A stretch of DNA of 64,000 nucleotides from Steromphala cineraria (taxonomy: Eukaryota; Mollusca; Gastropoda; Trochida; Trochidae): NCBI GenBank assembly GCA_916613615.1, contig OU744728.1, positions 28,599,450 to 28,663,449 of the forward strand. The letters are read 5' to 3'. The notes below the pieces were generated by a model that saw nothing but the letters and a program-made list of their open reading frames with translations, was not told where the DNA came from and did no database searches. Below are positions 1 through 12,963 of this stretch, one piece after another (the first letter of the stretch is position 1; every line of letters begins with the position of its first letter). A program made the position numbers and the translations under genes.

Positions 1-1062
1 ATCATTACTGTTTTGGCCTAATATCTATGTTATATAGTTATTTGACCAATATTTCTTGAAAAATAACTTAAAAAAAGGTTATTCATGGTCGCTTTAAGGT
101 CTTGCGGGTCCATTACACACATCGTAATACCCTTGGGGATGACAAATTCCGAGTTAAGCGCTCTCTATGCCAAAAAATCGGTTTTAGTTTTGAAAAATTT
201 TGAATTTGGATTTGTTCTCATTAACCACTAACATGCAAAACACTGTTATTATTTAATTGGATAGATTAAAGACTGTCTATAAAAAGGGGGTCTATTTACA
301 GTGTTATATTTTCTGATCAAAGAGAATAAGACTACATCTATTTCGTTGCTTCTGTATTCTTATACATTTGTATTATTATTTGTTTTACTAATAGAACACG
401 TGTATCTACTGTTTTAACTAATTATCATTCGGTAGACGATGCTTAGAATGATCTAGAACACAAATTTTAATTTATCACCATTTTACCTCATGTTGTCACC
501 GTTCATTGTTATATACATAGTTCTAATTGCCAGGAACATTTTCTCCAATAACGGGGTTCAGGTTATTGTAATTTTACTTTCGCAGTTAAAAAAATGAACA
601 TATACATCTACATCATTTTATGGCTAAATGTAGAAGTACTCCTATACAAATGGCCAACACATATAATTTAATTCAAAACCCATAACCATCTAAGTTTTGT
701 CAATCATTTTACCAAAGACATCAATTCAGCAATAGATCTAATCCAGTAGGAATCCCATTGAAAAAAGAAACAAACCTTTAATAAATATTAAAATCATTTT
801 TGTCTGTAAAACTGGTAAAACTATTTCCTTCTTTTTATATTGTCTATTCAAGGCAATCGAATACCTTACATACATATATATGTGTAGATTTGGACTGAAA
901 TATTGTACCATGCCGACTTTAACTTTAATCGTTTGCCATCGGGGATTTGGAATTTTGGATGAATTCTTTTCCAAACAGAAAACAAAATTATCAAATATTC
1001 CAATCAATTACATGTAATCATTCAGTACAACTCTCAAACCACCATAACTTTGCATAACTTAC
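1..1062. other. Non-coding left edge, likely intron
   Basis: AT-rich sequence with stops in all frames and no recognisable exon. Because a PAN-CTLD first exon with a donor site lies just to the right on the minus strand, this stretch is most simply the start of that gene's first intron. That reading is inference. Confidence 0.4.
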
Positions 1063-1109
1063 CTTTGTACAGGTGTGCTTCCATACAAGATAAATAGTAA
1101 TATGAACAT
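1063..1109 (-). CDS. First (signal-peptide) exon of a PAN-CTLD gene running off the left edge
   Basis: On the minus strand an ATG at 1109 opens a 15-codon hydrophobic leader (MFILLFILYGSTPVQ) followed by AG|GTAAGT, a consensus donor, leaving two bases (phase 2). Length, sequence and phase match the first exons of copies A-E here (for example MLPILLIMVFGITPMQG in A), whose second exons all accept phase 2. Exons 2 and 3 would lie left of base 1. The exon encodes the secretion signal only. It could instead be a relic like the one at 4766-4806. Homology and splice signal are seen; gene membership is inferred. Confidence 0.55.
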
Positions 1110-4100
1110 TGTCATAATAGGATTTAACAAGGCGTGATGAGCAAAAGGCGACTTTAAAGTGAGCCTTACATTCACAATATGCCAGTGTCGATTGATGAGT
1201 TCAAAACTCTAGAAGGTACATACAATGTATGTTATGAATAAAGGATCCTATTGGCTACCTGGCTTTTAGCTAGAGTCATTAGTTAAGGTTGTTCTCGGAC
1301 AGCTTGTTTTGAAAACACCCCTGGGACAGTTTGCACTTATTACGATAATTACTTATTGCAATGATATTTTTTATGATAATCACTTTCATTATTCACTTTT
1401 TGACACCAATCCATTTCTCTTAAGAACATTGGTAAAAGATATACTTTACAATGTAAAATTGTTCTGCAATTTGTAAATGTGATATTAACGAGGTACAAGT
1501 TCAAAGGGGAACCTCATCAAACGTTTTGCGTGTAAATGTACTAAACTTCTGAAAATGGAATAGCAAACCATCAAAATAACAAACATGCCAACAACAGTTC
1601 ATCATATAAAAATTGTATAATTGCTGTGTTTTAAATGTATCATTCCTAAAGACTTTGGCTATATGCAACTCATTGTTGGGATTGCGGTGAAACAGACCTA
1701 ATCAGATTACTGATATATCTTATCATTTTTGTTCCTCTAGTGTTTTTAATCACTATTCAAAGATTTTGCTCACAAAATTCAGCCAATTGGCTGATGCTAT
1801 TATAACCTTACTTACTTACTGGTAGACCTTTCTAAAGAGACCCGAAAATAACCGTTTGCTCAATATTGAATGAAAACTTAACTGGATAGTTCTATTGATG
1901 TACTTTTTGTCGAAATAAGATTCAAGTGGACTTTACTGTGTGTTCATACTATGCTTTCGTTGATCTTACTGATGTTTAGCCCTTTTAGTTTTAACAATTT
2001 AAAAAAGAATAGAGTGGTTTACTTAATGGACAAATAATGAAATATTGGAGCCGACCAACGATCGTTGAACACATAACAACAACGTACAAAAGTCATTAAT
2101 GGTAATGAACTCATTGTAAATATATTTATATTCTATCAAACAAATAGTATTTCTTTACCGTGTAAAATATCACTATTGGAAACAGGTTTGTTTTATCAAT
2201 TGCTAAAGCTTTAAGATGGCGGACGACAGCTGACAGATATTTGCCCAGTTAGATAAAGGAATACTTGCAAAAAGGTGTATCATAATCGTAGGTCACATGG
2301 TTTCCGTGCCATCTTCATTTTGCACTATTGAAAATAGTATGATAAAACACATTTGAAAAACCCGTCCCGGCATTAACTGCTACGAGAAAGCTAAAGCTTA
2401 CACATTGTATATCTGAGACATTACCTCTTAACAAATGTAACTTGAAATGTTCAAATACAAATAAAAAGGGCAGCGAACTCAAAACACTAAGTAACGCATT
2501 TTATGATCTTTGCATGGTATTTCCTGTCACAAACAGGGGTCAAACTTTGTAAAAGGGAAAAACGCATTTTTCAAGTATTTTTAAAAAGTGATTACTTATC
2601 AACAACAAACCATTTGGCATTGTTTGATCAGACAGCAAAAGAATATCGTACTGGGAGAAATTCATACTAAATTCGGATATGTTCATTAACATAGAACTAC
2701 AAACCTATTGATTACGTCAATTTACTTTTGTTTTGAAAATATGTGATACATGGAGATAACTCAGATCTGAAACCTTTTGCTGTACTAATGCATTTACATT
2801 TAGATTCGGACATTTTGAAATATGGTATAACTTGGCATGGCATTCGGTAAATGCGAGGGTAGGGATGACATATAATATTTCATGCAAATGCGAATATTTA
2901 ACGAATATCACACATATCATCATAACCATGTAAATAATGTAACTAATAGAAATCTTCTTGCTGATATCTGCATATCTGAGTTTACATGTTGTATCATCAC
3001 ACATTGTACCTGCATTATTGATTTTGACATTTACATTTGCAATTGCAAGAGAGGCACTCCCGTCTTGTGATGTCGCTGTTATAGTTAAGATTGATTTTAT
3101 TTAGTTAAAATAAGTTTACATTTAAGAAATAAAGTTCGCTCTACCCCAATGTGTTTTGTAATAAAGTATAGTTTTGCCCTGAACTATTATAGTTAAAGCA
3201 CGAGGACGGTAAAATACCAAACTTATTTGTAGGGAAGTATAAACATTCTTATAATTTCAAAATAAAATATTGTAAAAATAGCTTAGATTATATATCCATG
3301 AACAGGGCTAACTGCTGGCTATTCCATTTTTAGAACTCACCCTCTAATTAAAAAAATATTGGTTATTGGTGAAACAGTTGATTATGTTTATGTAGCAGTT
3401 TTATTTTCTCATTTATAAAGTTTAAAATTTCATTCTCTTGTTATTTTCTTATTGTTCAAACAAAACAAAAATATCAGACAACTCATGTTTAATAAAACGT
3501 TACTTTTGAACAGTCAAGTTGTGCAATCATGCAGTGATGCTTATCACGTGATTGACATTCCACAAAGAATTATGGGTATTGTTTGTCAGGAAGCGTGGTA
3601 GATCTAGATCTATCATTCTGTTTTTGTCATAAAAGTTGAAGTTGATGGTACCACCGCTAATATTAGCTGACTGGAGGAGCTGTGCGCCATGTAAAGGAGT
3701 ACAAACTGTATTGGTTGAGCTATATGGCACGTTACTTGGATGAGACAGTTGACGTGTGTCAACGTCACAAATGCTACGGGGCGTTGGACCTGACGTTGAA
3801 CGTCAACGTGGTCACTCGACAAGCATGTCGGAGGCAGAGCATTGGTCGCAGCGTTGTTTCCCTGTAAGATGGAGTTGTTATGTAGCTTTTCAGCGACTGC
3901 TCATTTCTGTGACGGACATGATACCAAGGGCCCCAACCCCGGCTTCGGAAGCGCCATGTTGATTGATAGAACCGAGATCAAAGTTACCATGGACACGCGT
4001 GATTACGAGGGGGTAGCGGGGAAGAGCGGATACGTCGTGAAAAACTATACCTTTATTGTCTGATAAAGTACTTTTTTTCGATTGTTCTTACACCGCTAGG

Positions 4101-4765
4101 CATCTTAGAATTGTTCATAATGTAAAAAGTTGCAAACAATACAATACTGTGTTTTCAAGCCGTTTGTTATTTTTTCTGTCCAATAAATTCTAAAGTTCTA
4201 AATTCTAAATTCTATATGACCTTAGTGTCCAAGATGTGTTACACTGTATCTGACACACTGAACTATCTCATCTATGATTAATGAATCAACAATTAGCATA
4301 AGAGTAATTCATCGGTTTCCTTTGAATTCCTTCTTTGTTTCGTCCTAGACAAGAAGATCAATGTACGTTGTTTTCACCACATTCCTTTCCATTATCATTT
4401 AAAAAAACCTATTGTGGGCTCATCGAGGGACCACACCTTAACTGAAATGTTTTCAATGCTATTTTCACCAACGATTTCATACGATCTATTTATAATCATA
4501 TTTATTCATAAACATCATTTGAATATTCAATTTTTTAACCGTTGTAAGAGTGTGCCAAAAATATTAATTGGGAGTATAATACTGCGTTTGATCATATTTT
4601 AAAGTATAGTGAAACTGTGGCAGTTATCTCTCTCATTCTGAATTTAATTTAATAGATTTTCCAGTTCAACTGAAATGATGGTAGAATGTTGTTGTTGAAA
4701 CGACCTTTCTCTTGTTATTTAATTTTTATTCTCTGTTTGTTTACCATATGTCTTGCTTTCCTTAC
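1110..4765. other. Long AT-rich stretch without a supported gene
   Basis: No exon of the PAN-CTLD family or other recognisable protein is seen on either strand. The part right of the first exon (about 1260-1440) shares short diverged similarity with about 4950-5130, right of the orphan exon, so both are probably upstream flanks of one duplicated unit. A GC-richer patch at 3680-4063 is listed separately. Confidence 0.5.
3680..4063 (+). other. GC-rich, coding-like patch of unknown identity
   Basis: This patch is clearly richer in G, C and CpG than its surroundings and has overlapping open frames on both strands. The last plus frame ends at 4063 after a stretch containing KVTMDTRDYEGVAGKSGYVV, which looks protein-like, but I recognise no family. 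No consensus acceptor or donor clearly frames it. It may be a CpG island, a relic exon, or a fragment of a transferred or mobile sequence. No function is proposed. Confidence 0.25.
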
Positions 4766-4806
4766 CTTTGGACAATTGATATTCCACATACGATAAATAG
4801 TAACAT
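4766..4806 (-). pseudogene. Orphan PAN-CTLD signal-peptide exon
   Basis: A minus-strand ATG at 4806 starts a 13-codon leader (MLLFIVCGISIVQ) followed by AG|GTAAGG in phase 2, as in the family's other first exons. Between this donor and the next first exon at 1109 I see no matching PAN or CTLD exon, so the copy has lost its body. It could still be used as an alternative first exon for the gene starting at 1063-1109 and continuing off the window. Homology and splice signal are seen; pseudogene status is inferred. Confidence 0.45.
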
Positions 4807-6160
4807 TATCATGACATAACGTCAGAACGATGTCGTGGTACGCAGCGGGTCCATTTGAGGTATCCTAAAAATTCCCAGTTCCTTCCTTAAGGTCTCTGCT
4901 AATGGAGGTCCAATGTGACTTAGGTCTGAGATTTTCATTGTAAAGCTAGGGGAGTTTATTGGTCACCCGTTTTTTGCTTGTTTTGGAAGACACCCTTTGG
5001 AACAAATACCAACTGTTAAGATTAATTACTTTCATAAGATACTTTTAAGATAAATAATTAAAATGATTTAACTCAATTCGCAGTTTTAAGACAAAAGTAA
5101 ATTTCTCTTGAGATTATTTAGATTGGTAAATCTGATTTAATATAAAGATGTTGGTTCATATGCTACGCATAATCAATTACCTTGTATATGTACATGTACA
5201 TAATCGAACGCTTCTGATGCAAGAATTGAACAAAATATCATACAATTTCGATAAAAAGCTCACAAGCAATAGGAGTATCACCACATTATCAACGCTTACT
5301 TATCAGTACTTACATGTGCTATTTCATGCAGAGTATTTTACAATGTACTTCTAAATTCATGTCTGTGCAAATACACTTTGGGTCCTGAAATAGCTTTTTC
5401 AAAATGTTTTCTTCTCAAAATGTTAAGAATTACAGTACGTTCCTTCTGGCAATAAACAATAAAAGAGGACAACATAAGTAACTTTCTTTGCGGAATTGTG
5501 AGAACAAACCACCATAATGGTATAATATGATGCTATTATACGATAAAATTGGACAACGAATATGGTTTCTTATGTCTAAGATGTTGAATCAGTATTTTGA
5601 GTCACACGCATCTTTTACAGTCAAAAGAAAGACTAAAAATATCAATCTAAATACAAATAAAGGAGATTTTGTGACTTAAATGAATCGAATATATGTGTCA
5701 TTTTATTCTCATGTGTCCATGTTACTTTTCACGACCTTGTTATTATATGAAAAGGTACTACTATGTCCATCCAAGTATTACAAAAATTTGCGATGCTTGT
5801 GTGCATAAAAAAAATCTTGCCATGATTCTTAGCGTCTTCATTGATTAAATTGCTAAGCGATTTGGTCGTAGCGTTTCATTTGGACATTTGTTTTATCAAT
5901 ATGCATCATCTGTGAGCACATGAATTGACGAAAGGGAGATAACCGAATCATATTCCACTTTAAGCTTAGTTTCTGTTGTTTAGTGATGCATCACATGTTA
6001 ATTGTGAAAAATGGAACCTATATTTGAATCCCCACTTGCATTGATAGACGGGAGATAACCCTGTTGAACTCCATATCATATTAACAAGTCAAATTTCATA
6101 TCATGAAGCGGGAATTCATAATTACTTTTCATTCATCAGGAATATTCATTCCACTTGTCT
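4807..6160. other. Intergenic; right part paralogous to 14970-17530
   Basis: No gene is supported. From about 5860 the sequence aligns by eye with 14970-15252 plus 17467-17526 (shared phrases such as GTTTCATTTGGACA and TATCATGAAG). It is therefore the A-side copy of the segmental duplication that also carries genes A and B. It preserves the unoccupied site of the LINE at 15253-17466. Confidence 0.5.
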
Positions 6161-6524
6161 TTAAAGGGGCAGTAGCACGATTTTTGACAATTTTATATTT
6201 TCAATTTTTCACTTTTAATTGTAAGTTTATGCTAAATGTATAATATTGACAGTGTCAACAATCTCATTACATAAACCAATCACCCATAGTCAGAGGACAA
6301 AGTATCAGGATTCACATAAAATCCATTGGCAGCCATTTTTGTGTGAACACCTTTAATTCATTTTGTGTAAGAAAAGGAATCGCATGGCTTAACTTTACAT
6401 TGTATGTTTTATTTATTACTGCTCCATTTAGTTTTTATACATTGTCTAAAGATTGGAACCATTTATTTTCATTTTCCTGACATCACCTTATATTCCCCCT
6501 AAAAACGTGCTACTGCCCCTTTAA
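6161..6524 (+). mobile_element. TTAA-flanked MITE, copy 1
   Basis: A 364-bp element starts TTAA-AGGGGCAGTAGCACG and ends with its inverted complement, CGTGCTACTGCCCCT-TTAA. It has no open frame. The paralogous site near 18431 lacks the element (CTTGTCTTGATGGG against CTTGTC-TTTAA...TTAAGG), so this is a genuine insertion and TTAA is the probable target duplication. This and the copies at 24158, 25698 and 58601 share one orientation. Confidence 0.85.
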
Positions 6525-7644
6525 GGATGATTAAATCATATACAAAATAGTGTTATCATTTGAACATTTATATATCTCATTTGTACAATTTAAACAGTAT
6601 GAACAAAAATCCAGGTATCAGTTTATGATTCATACTTTGCACAAGTAGAAAACAATATACAGTCATTAAAAAAAGTAAAATAAACCGGTATTGGAGGTAT
6701 TGCGCACAACAAATTAATCAATGCTCATTGCTATATAGAACTCCTTGCCAATTTCTAAGAAAACCGAGGTAGAACATGTCTCATCAAATCTAATTGTTTG
6801 TTAATGACACTGAAAGATCAAGGACGACCAGCTCCGTTTCCGTTGCTCTTAATCGTTTCAATACTGTCTACATTTTGATGCCTTGCTGATGTTGCCGTTG
6901 CCGTTGCTGTAAGAAAGCAGTTTTGTGATAAAATATCCGGTCATGAAAGGTGTTCCTCTGTTTTATTGTACCACTGTAACCATCTGAAAATTGTCTGGAA
7001 AGTTGGTGACATCAATTCTTGCAATGACGACTTACAATACCATACATATATGCCACCTCTCTTGGTTAAAGTACTGTTATGTGGTTTTGGATAAATGACA
7101 TCGAAACGTGTTTAATTTGTGTTGTGTTCATAAGTTCTACAATGGATTTTGCACAGAACGTTTTCCAAGTGGTGTGGTTATCGTGAGGCCATTTGCTTAT
7201 GTTTGTTCCTTTATACCTATATAACACAAGTCACTACTGTGAATATATACATGTACATTTGTGTAAGAATCTTTAGTAAAAACGTTCTTTATGGATTAAC
7301 ACGAAAAAAACATTAGCCAACATAGTGTCTATCTCTTACTGCTTTTGTATTAAACATTGCATTTCTGTTATTTGTTATGTGCAATGTGCCTTTTAGCAAT
7401 ATGTTTGTTACTATCTAACTATACATGGACACTCATTACCTTTGTGTACATGTACATGTAGGTATACACGTGTGTAACAATATTTTAGAAGAACAAATGG
7501 TAACATAAACGTTCTTTTGCTAACTAGCATAGATAGAAATCGTATATCTGCAAGGTCCTTAACACGAAAAATGTTAAAATCTTCATTTCATCCTCCTAAA
7601 CCTTCATAAGACTAAATTTGGTGTTCATTCGAATATGCATATAT
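6525..7644. other. 3' flank of gene A, paralogous to 18422-19304
   Basis: No gene is seen. About 7010-7600 aligns by eye with 18950-19300 downstream of gene B (shared TTACTATCTAACTATACATG), so this is the conserved 3' flank of the duplicated lectin unit. A clear AATAAA close to the gene A stop was not found on the minus strand. Confidence 0.5.
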
Positions 7645-10600
7645 TCAGAAGGGAATCTGGCAAACGTAATGCCTTTGAAGGTTGCAATCCAAAGGCTTCC
7701 AAATCCATCCTTTATATCTCTGGTAAGTTGCACACATGTTAGATGTTGGTAGACCACTGGAGGCCATAGTGCTGTAGACAAAGGTACTTCCATCAACCCA
7801 TCCTTCTGAGTTCAGTCCAATGAAAACTGCAGAATCTGTTGACAAGATTTGGAACTTATTCAAAACAAGCAATTGTCACAAGGATGTAATGCTCATCTTC
7901 TCTTCAAAGATTTAAAACAGCAACAATATTTTTCATGATGAAAGTACAATCCTTATGATGTAGGGAGTGCTTTAAGCACACTTAGGACGTGGAAAAGGCG
8001 CCATTGAAGTAAATTGTATCATTATTATTTTCATTATTATTATTTTGAATCAACGTTGGCACTCATGACGGGAATATGTAACCACATTGAAAGCTGACCT
8101 TTTCTTAGTGAATGTTGTATTCGTTACTAAAAAACTAATAAATTTCATACTTACTGAACTCTGTTTTCAATTCAGCAGCATCTATTACTAAATTATCCTT
8201 GGCCGCCGTGTCTACAACAGCAAGGTGTCCATTGGTTGAGTAGTTTGCACAAGTAGCATTTGCATCATGCCAACTTTTCAGATCAAAGTGGAATTTGACA
8301 CAAATCACATTTGATCCCAGCAGCTCAAAACCATCCTCAGTTGGACAGTTGGAAGGAGGAGCCTCTTTTCCAACCTGGTAGAGGTATGTAGTGCCAGCTT
8401 GTGTTGTGGCTCCAGTATTTGTGAGGAACACTTCTGTGTGGAATTGGCATTGATTTGTGTTTGAGTTGTAGAAGAAGGAAAGGCAGTTATCTAACGTCAG
8501 ACATTGGTTTGCGCAATCCATCCTGTTCATACTCTCATATCTTGAGATCACATCTAGAATTGATGACGTGATGTTATATCCGTTCAACACCTTGACATCT
8601 TGATACACGCTTATCAACATTTCACAGTTATTGCTGAAAAATACAAATTACAAATAGCAGGAAGAAATTTGCATTTTGTAATGTATTCTGGAAAGGTTTC
8701 ACATGAATTGTTAACTTAAGTATAGTTTCAATTCTACAGATATTTTAAAACAACAATATCGTTTCTATCACAATGAAAAAATAACTTGATAGAGACACAA
8801 AAAGCATTTCATTACCAATAAACAAGGCAACTTTACCAACGTCAGCCTTTGTTTACCATTTGTCATATATGATTGGCACCATCAAATTCTATAACGCAAC
8901 GAGGTGATTGAACTTACTGGGCTTTGTCTGTGTTAAACTGGTTTCAGAACTTACAAGGCTGATTGGGGGATAAATTGAACAAGTTCGTGTCCAGGTAGAC
9001 AGTATTCATGGTCGCTTTTCAACAGACTGTGACTGATGAACTATCAAGATGGTGCAACATAATACCTTATCATCTTAATCCTATCCTGATCATCGTTCAA
9101 TAATACGTTTGTAAATAATTGAGTGATAATTCACAGAAGAGTTCTGTTTTGGTATTGATTGATTTTCAGACAAGAACAGTGAACAGTGGCAACACCTGGC
9201 TTGGCATATTTATGGAATGCCCTTCAAGCTTTCTTTTTTATTTCATATTAAAGTCCTTTGTGAAGCAGAACTGCTTAATTATTGCTTAATCAATTCATGC
9301 ACAAAATCACGTATTTTTTACCGGTTTCTTCGATGTTATAGGGTAAAAGGGCATAAACTTGGTGTGAAAGAGATACAAGGTATAACTTGGCTCTAAAATT
9401 AGTTCCGTAAGACCGATTCCACCTAAATTAGCCTGAAATATGTTCATTTACAGTTACAAGACAGTCGAGACTACTCAACTTACATTGAATACCGCATTTT
9501 AGAAAAAATGATTATCCAAACTTTTTGAATCGTTTGCGTGAAGTGGATATTCGACCAAGAAGAACAGTTATCTCCCCTATTACTGAATGACCTCAAACTG
9601 TAGTAACGTTCAATAAGGATTATTACACGCCTGTGTAAGATATCGCAGTGTAATATTTAAACGGTAATACTAAACTAGTGTAATATCACAATGCAAGTAT
9701 GACGTCACAGAAGTGAGCTGTTGTGACGTCACAATGTAAGCGCTTCGTCACAATGGGTGCCGAGTCGCGGAACTGTTAGTTTCAGCACATGTTCGGCAAG
9801 TTTGCGTGATTTTTAGGGCAAGTAATAAACAGAATACTAAACTTCCTTCCATTTAATACTAGTTTTATTAAACTCGTGAATGATTTGGTATCAAACTCGC
9901 TTTCGCTCGTTTTATACAAAATCATTAATTCGTTTAATCAAAATAGTATTAAATGGAAGCTCGTTTAGTATCCTCTATCTATTGTATGGATAATAAACTT
10001 CTTAACACTGTGAAAACCTTATAAATGCTTACTAACGTTGTCAGTTTCAGAAGTAAATTGTAGAATATAAAATCTCTTTTGTTGAGAACTAAAAAACACA
10101 ACGTCATTCTCATAATGATCTGATTTAAGTCTGGTTCAAGGGATTATGACCGAAACTTCAAGGAACAAGGTCACGCTTACAGACTCAAAGCATTTTGTTC
10201 TCATCGAATGGGAGTTGGTACCATCATGTTGAAAACTCGTCATAAATATATTTATTGATTTTTTTTTGTGTTGAATGTTTTTTTGCATAATTTTTTTAAT
10301 GTGAACGATAATGTGAAGCAGTAAATTATGCTTTTGGAAAACGGAAATTCGTTATTTCACATATACATTTAATATTTGCGACTTCCTAACTTGATTTTGA
10401 TTATGAAATAATCTAAGGATTCTGCAAGAGTGGTCATGCTTTTGGAAATCTTTGTCAATACTTTATAAAATGCCGCATGTATATCAAGCAAAGAGAAGAC
10501 ATGTTAAATATTGCACAATATAATTGGTACCAAGGTTACACTGGGAATGTATGTTTTCTTATTTTACATGCGAATGCAGTTCTCACTAATGTCTATTAAA

Positions 10601-11280
10601 TGCTGATTATAGTAATCAAAGAGAAACATGTCTCACAATCTTCACAACAATCATTGAAAACATGGTCAAAATTGATATGAATCTTATCCTATCTTGATGT
10701 TTTGATATTAGTTTTGCCCAAATGATTTATCTAAGCGCTTGAGTTTACCTCCCATCCAGTTTCTTATCTGTTTGAATATTTGTGTAAGATACATACTTAA
10801 TCCAGAGCTTTTTAAAGTTGGAAAACTGGTGCCATCTCCTTTTTTTGAATAAATAAATTATGATCAAGACATAAAGTACATATGTATTTGATTGAGTAAA
10901 TTCGAGTTTTCGCGAATCATATGAAAATGAATGAAGTTTTCGAAAAGATAACTTATGGCGGCGCATAACTAATTCTTATTAAACCAATTGACTTCTTTTT
11001 AAGCTCGGGAACTGCTCGTTTGATAACAGAAGTTAATCGAATTGTGTTAACTGATTTCTTTCTGCTGAATGTCATCAAATTTGTAGATGTTTATTTGATT
11101 TTTAAAATGATTAAAATATAAATAGGTGAAACACCTAACATCATAATACTGAACACGTCTGTTTATAAATGACCATAGCAATATCAGTAACTCTTGTCAG
11201 TAAAAAATGTTAATTTCTTGCATTACTTACCCTTGCATAGGTGTAATTCCAAACACCATAATCAGTAATATGGGGAGCAT
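7645..11280 (-). CDS. PAN-CTLD secreted protein, copy A
   Basis: Three exons on the minus strand: 11231-11280, 8155-8633 and 7645-7835, all with GT-AG borders and phases 2 then 1, giving 239 residues. Residues 1-17 (MLPILLIMVFGITPMQG) form a signal peptide. Residues about 28-103 form a PAN/apple-like domain with C57, C61, C67 and C79 around an FFYN motif. Residues 113-239 form a long-form CTLD with C113, C128, C145, C211, C227 and C235, plus WVDGS at 189-193. The EPN/QPD sugar-calcium motif is replaced by SSGLPTSN and WND by WIWKPLD, so classical calcium-dependent sugar binding is unlikely. The product is probably secreted and may bind glycans or proteins, for example in immunity or mucus. 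Family is confident; role is inferred. Confidence 0.82.
9700..9731. promoter_or_regulatory. Pair of CRE-like palindromes in gene A intron 1
   Basis: The perfect octamer TGACGTCA occurs at 9700-9707 and again at 9724-9731. This is the consensus for CREB/ATF binding, but two copies inside an intron and close to a repeat may equally be repeat-derived. No transcript start is visible nearby. Confidence 0.2.
9846..9959. repeat. Foldback (hairpin) element in gene A intron 1
   Basis: The left arm (9846-9889, starting CTTCCATTTAATACTAG) is nearly the reverse complement of the right arm (9917-9959, ending AGTATTAAATGGAAG). The centre holds ACTCGCTTTCGCTCG. A second member of the family lies at 60391-60503 in intron 2 of gene E. 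No coding capacity. Confidence 0.7.
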
Positions 11281-11709
11281 TATCGTATCAGAAATCCAGT
11301 ATGAAAAAAAGTCTCTCTGAAATTATTTTTCAGTCAGTGTTGCCCTAAATAGATTGTTTTCTGACCCTCATGGCGCCTAGAAGTATAAAAACATCTGCCA
11401 AGACTGGCCCAAGAGAGTAGAAATCTACAATACAAGTTACAATTACACATCAATATTTCACAACACACCTGTCAGTTACCCGTGAACAAATGTTCATGGG
11501 TTGATCGACTATTCATTAATGCTCACTCACTGATCTGTAATTTGATAATGTGATATCAACAAACGTGTTGACTTTTAACATCATCAATTATGTACATGTT
11601 TATGGGATAAGCCTATGATCACGGCTTTAAACAATGACATCCCTTAGAAGTTTGAGCCAAAGTACTTCTTAGTAATCCATCATTTCTTTAGATGACCAAT
11701 CAATCAAAA
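11281..11709. other. 5' flank and presumed promoter region of gene A
   Basis: This sequence lies immediately upstream of the gene A ATG and aligns by eye with 23449-23780 upstream of gene B (both contain a CGATTATTC-like block and a run near TTTGATAATG). Conservation of flank and exon together supports duplication of whole units with their promoters. No unambiguous TATA box on the minus strand. Confidence 0.45.
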
Positions 11710-12077
11710 TTAAAGGGGCAGTAGCACGTTTTTAGAGAGAATAAAAGATGATGTCAGGAAAATGAAAATTAATGGTTCCAATTGAAAGACATTGTATTTA
11801 AACTAAATGGAGCAGTAATAATTCAAATATATAACGTAAAGTTTAGCCATGCGATTCCTTTTTCTCACACAAAATGAATTAAAGGTGTTCACACAAAATG
11901 GCCGTCAATGGATTTTATGTGAATTTCATACTTTGTCCTCTGACTATGGATGATTGTGATTGCTTGTGTTATGAAATTTTTGACACTGTCAAGATAATAC
12001 ATTTAGCGTAAACTTACAATTAACAGTGGGAAATTTAAAATATAAAATTATCAAAAAACGCGCTACTGCCCCTTCAA
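11710..12077 (-). mobile_element. TTAA-flanked MITE, copy 2
   Basis: The element starts TTAAAGGGGCAGTAGCACG and ends CGCGCTACTGCCCCTTCAA. The right TTAA has mutated to TCAA. Its interior is in the opposite orientation to copy 1 and keeps the block ACTTTGTCCTCTGACTATGG. No open frame. Confidence 0.82.
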
Positions 12078-12599
12078 AGGGGGGGATAACCAACTTTTTA
12101 CTTTAATCAATCTTAAGTCAGCGGTGAGTTCAGACGTTCGTTTAAATGAGTTTTACGCAATAATTTGTATTAAGTTTTAAAATATGTTATTTTTGTACCA
12201 GGTTTGAGCATCTTCTGTCATTGCTTCAAAAACTGCCATGTGTAACGAAAATATTCAAACGTCAAATGACGTCACCTGTCAACACTTCCTTCACATAAAT
12301 CTGCATCCAAGCATGTGTATAAATGGGAAGGTTTTGATAGGTTCTGACACGTCATACTGAAACGTCTATATGTCATGCAATCAGGAACAAGCCTTGAGAG
12401 CTTCACAATCGAAGAATCTCTCTTTTGCATGCCAACCTGGATGATTTTCCCCTGAATGAAACTTGCCATTTGTCAATGTCTTGTTACCAATAGCTGTTAA
12501 GTGGGCAGCCGAAGAGCTCTGATTACACCTGCCCATGCTCTTCTAGAGCACGAGAACATAACAATGCCGACCTAAAATGTGCACTATCCATGGTGTCAC
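12078..12599. other. Short spacer between two MITEs
   Basis: Non-coding; nothing recognisable. Two MITE copies in the same orientation flank about 520 bp here. Confidence 0.4.
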
Positions 12600-12963
12600 T
12601 TAAAGGGGCAGTAGCACGTTTTTGGGGGTAATATAAGGTGATTTCAGGAAAATGGAAATTAATGGTTCCAATTGAAAGACAATGTAATCAAACTAAATGG
12701 AGCAGTAATAATTCAGATACATAATGTAAAGTTTAGCCATGCGATTCCTTTTTCTTACACAAAATGAATTAAAGGTGTTCACAAAAAATGGCCGCCAATG
12801 GATTTTATGTGAATCTTCATACTTTGTCCTCTGACTATGGATGATTGGCTTTTGTAATGAGATTTTTGACACTATCAAAATAATACATTTATCATTAAGT
12901 TACAATTATCAATGAAAAATTTGAAATATAAAATTATCAAAAAATGTGCTACTGCCCCTTTAA
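12600..12963 (-). mobile_element. TTAA-flanked MITE, copy 3
   Basis: A 364-bp copy with both TTAA flanks and both 15-bp termini (AGGGGCAGTAGCACG and its complement). It has the same orientation as copy 2 and no open frame. Confidence 0.85.

Noticed and set aside
7596..7796. Open frame overlapping gene A exon 3 in another frame
   Set aside because: It is a shadow of the CTLD exon; the true frame ends CQIPF and joins exon 2 in phase.
9025..9055. Hammerhead-ribozyme-like CTGATGA
   Set aside because: The core GAAA and the flanking stems needed for a hammerhead fold are not found at the right spacing.
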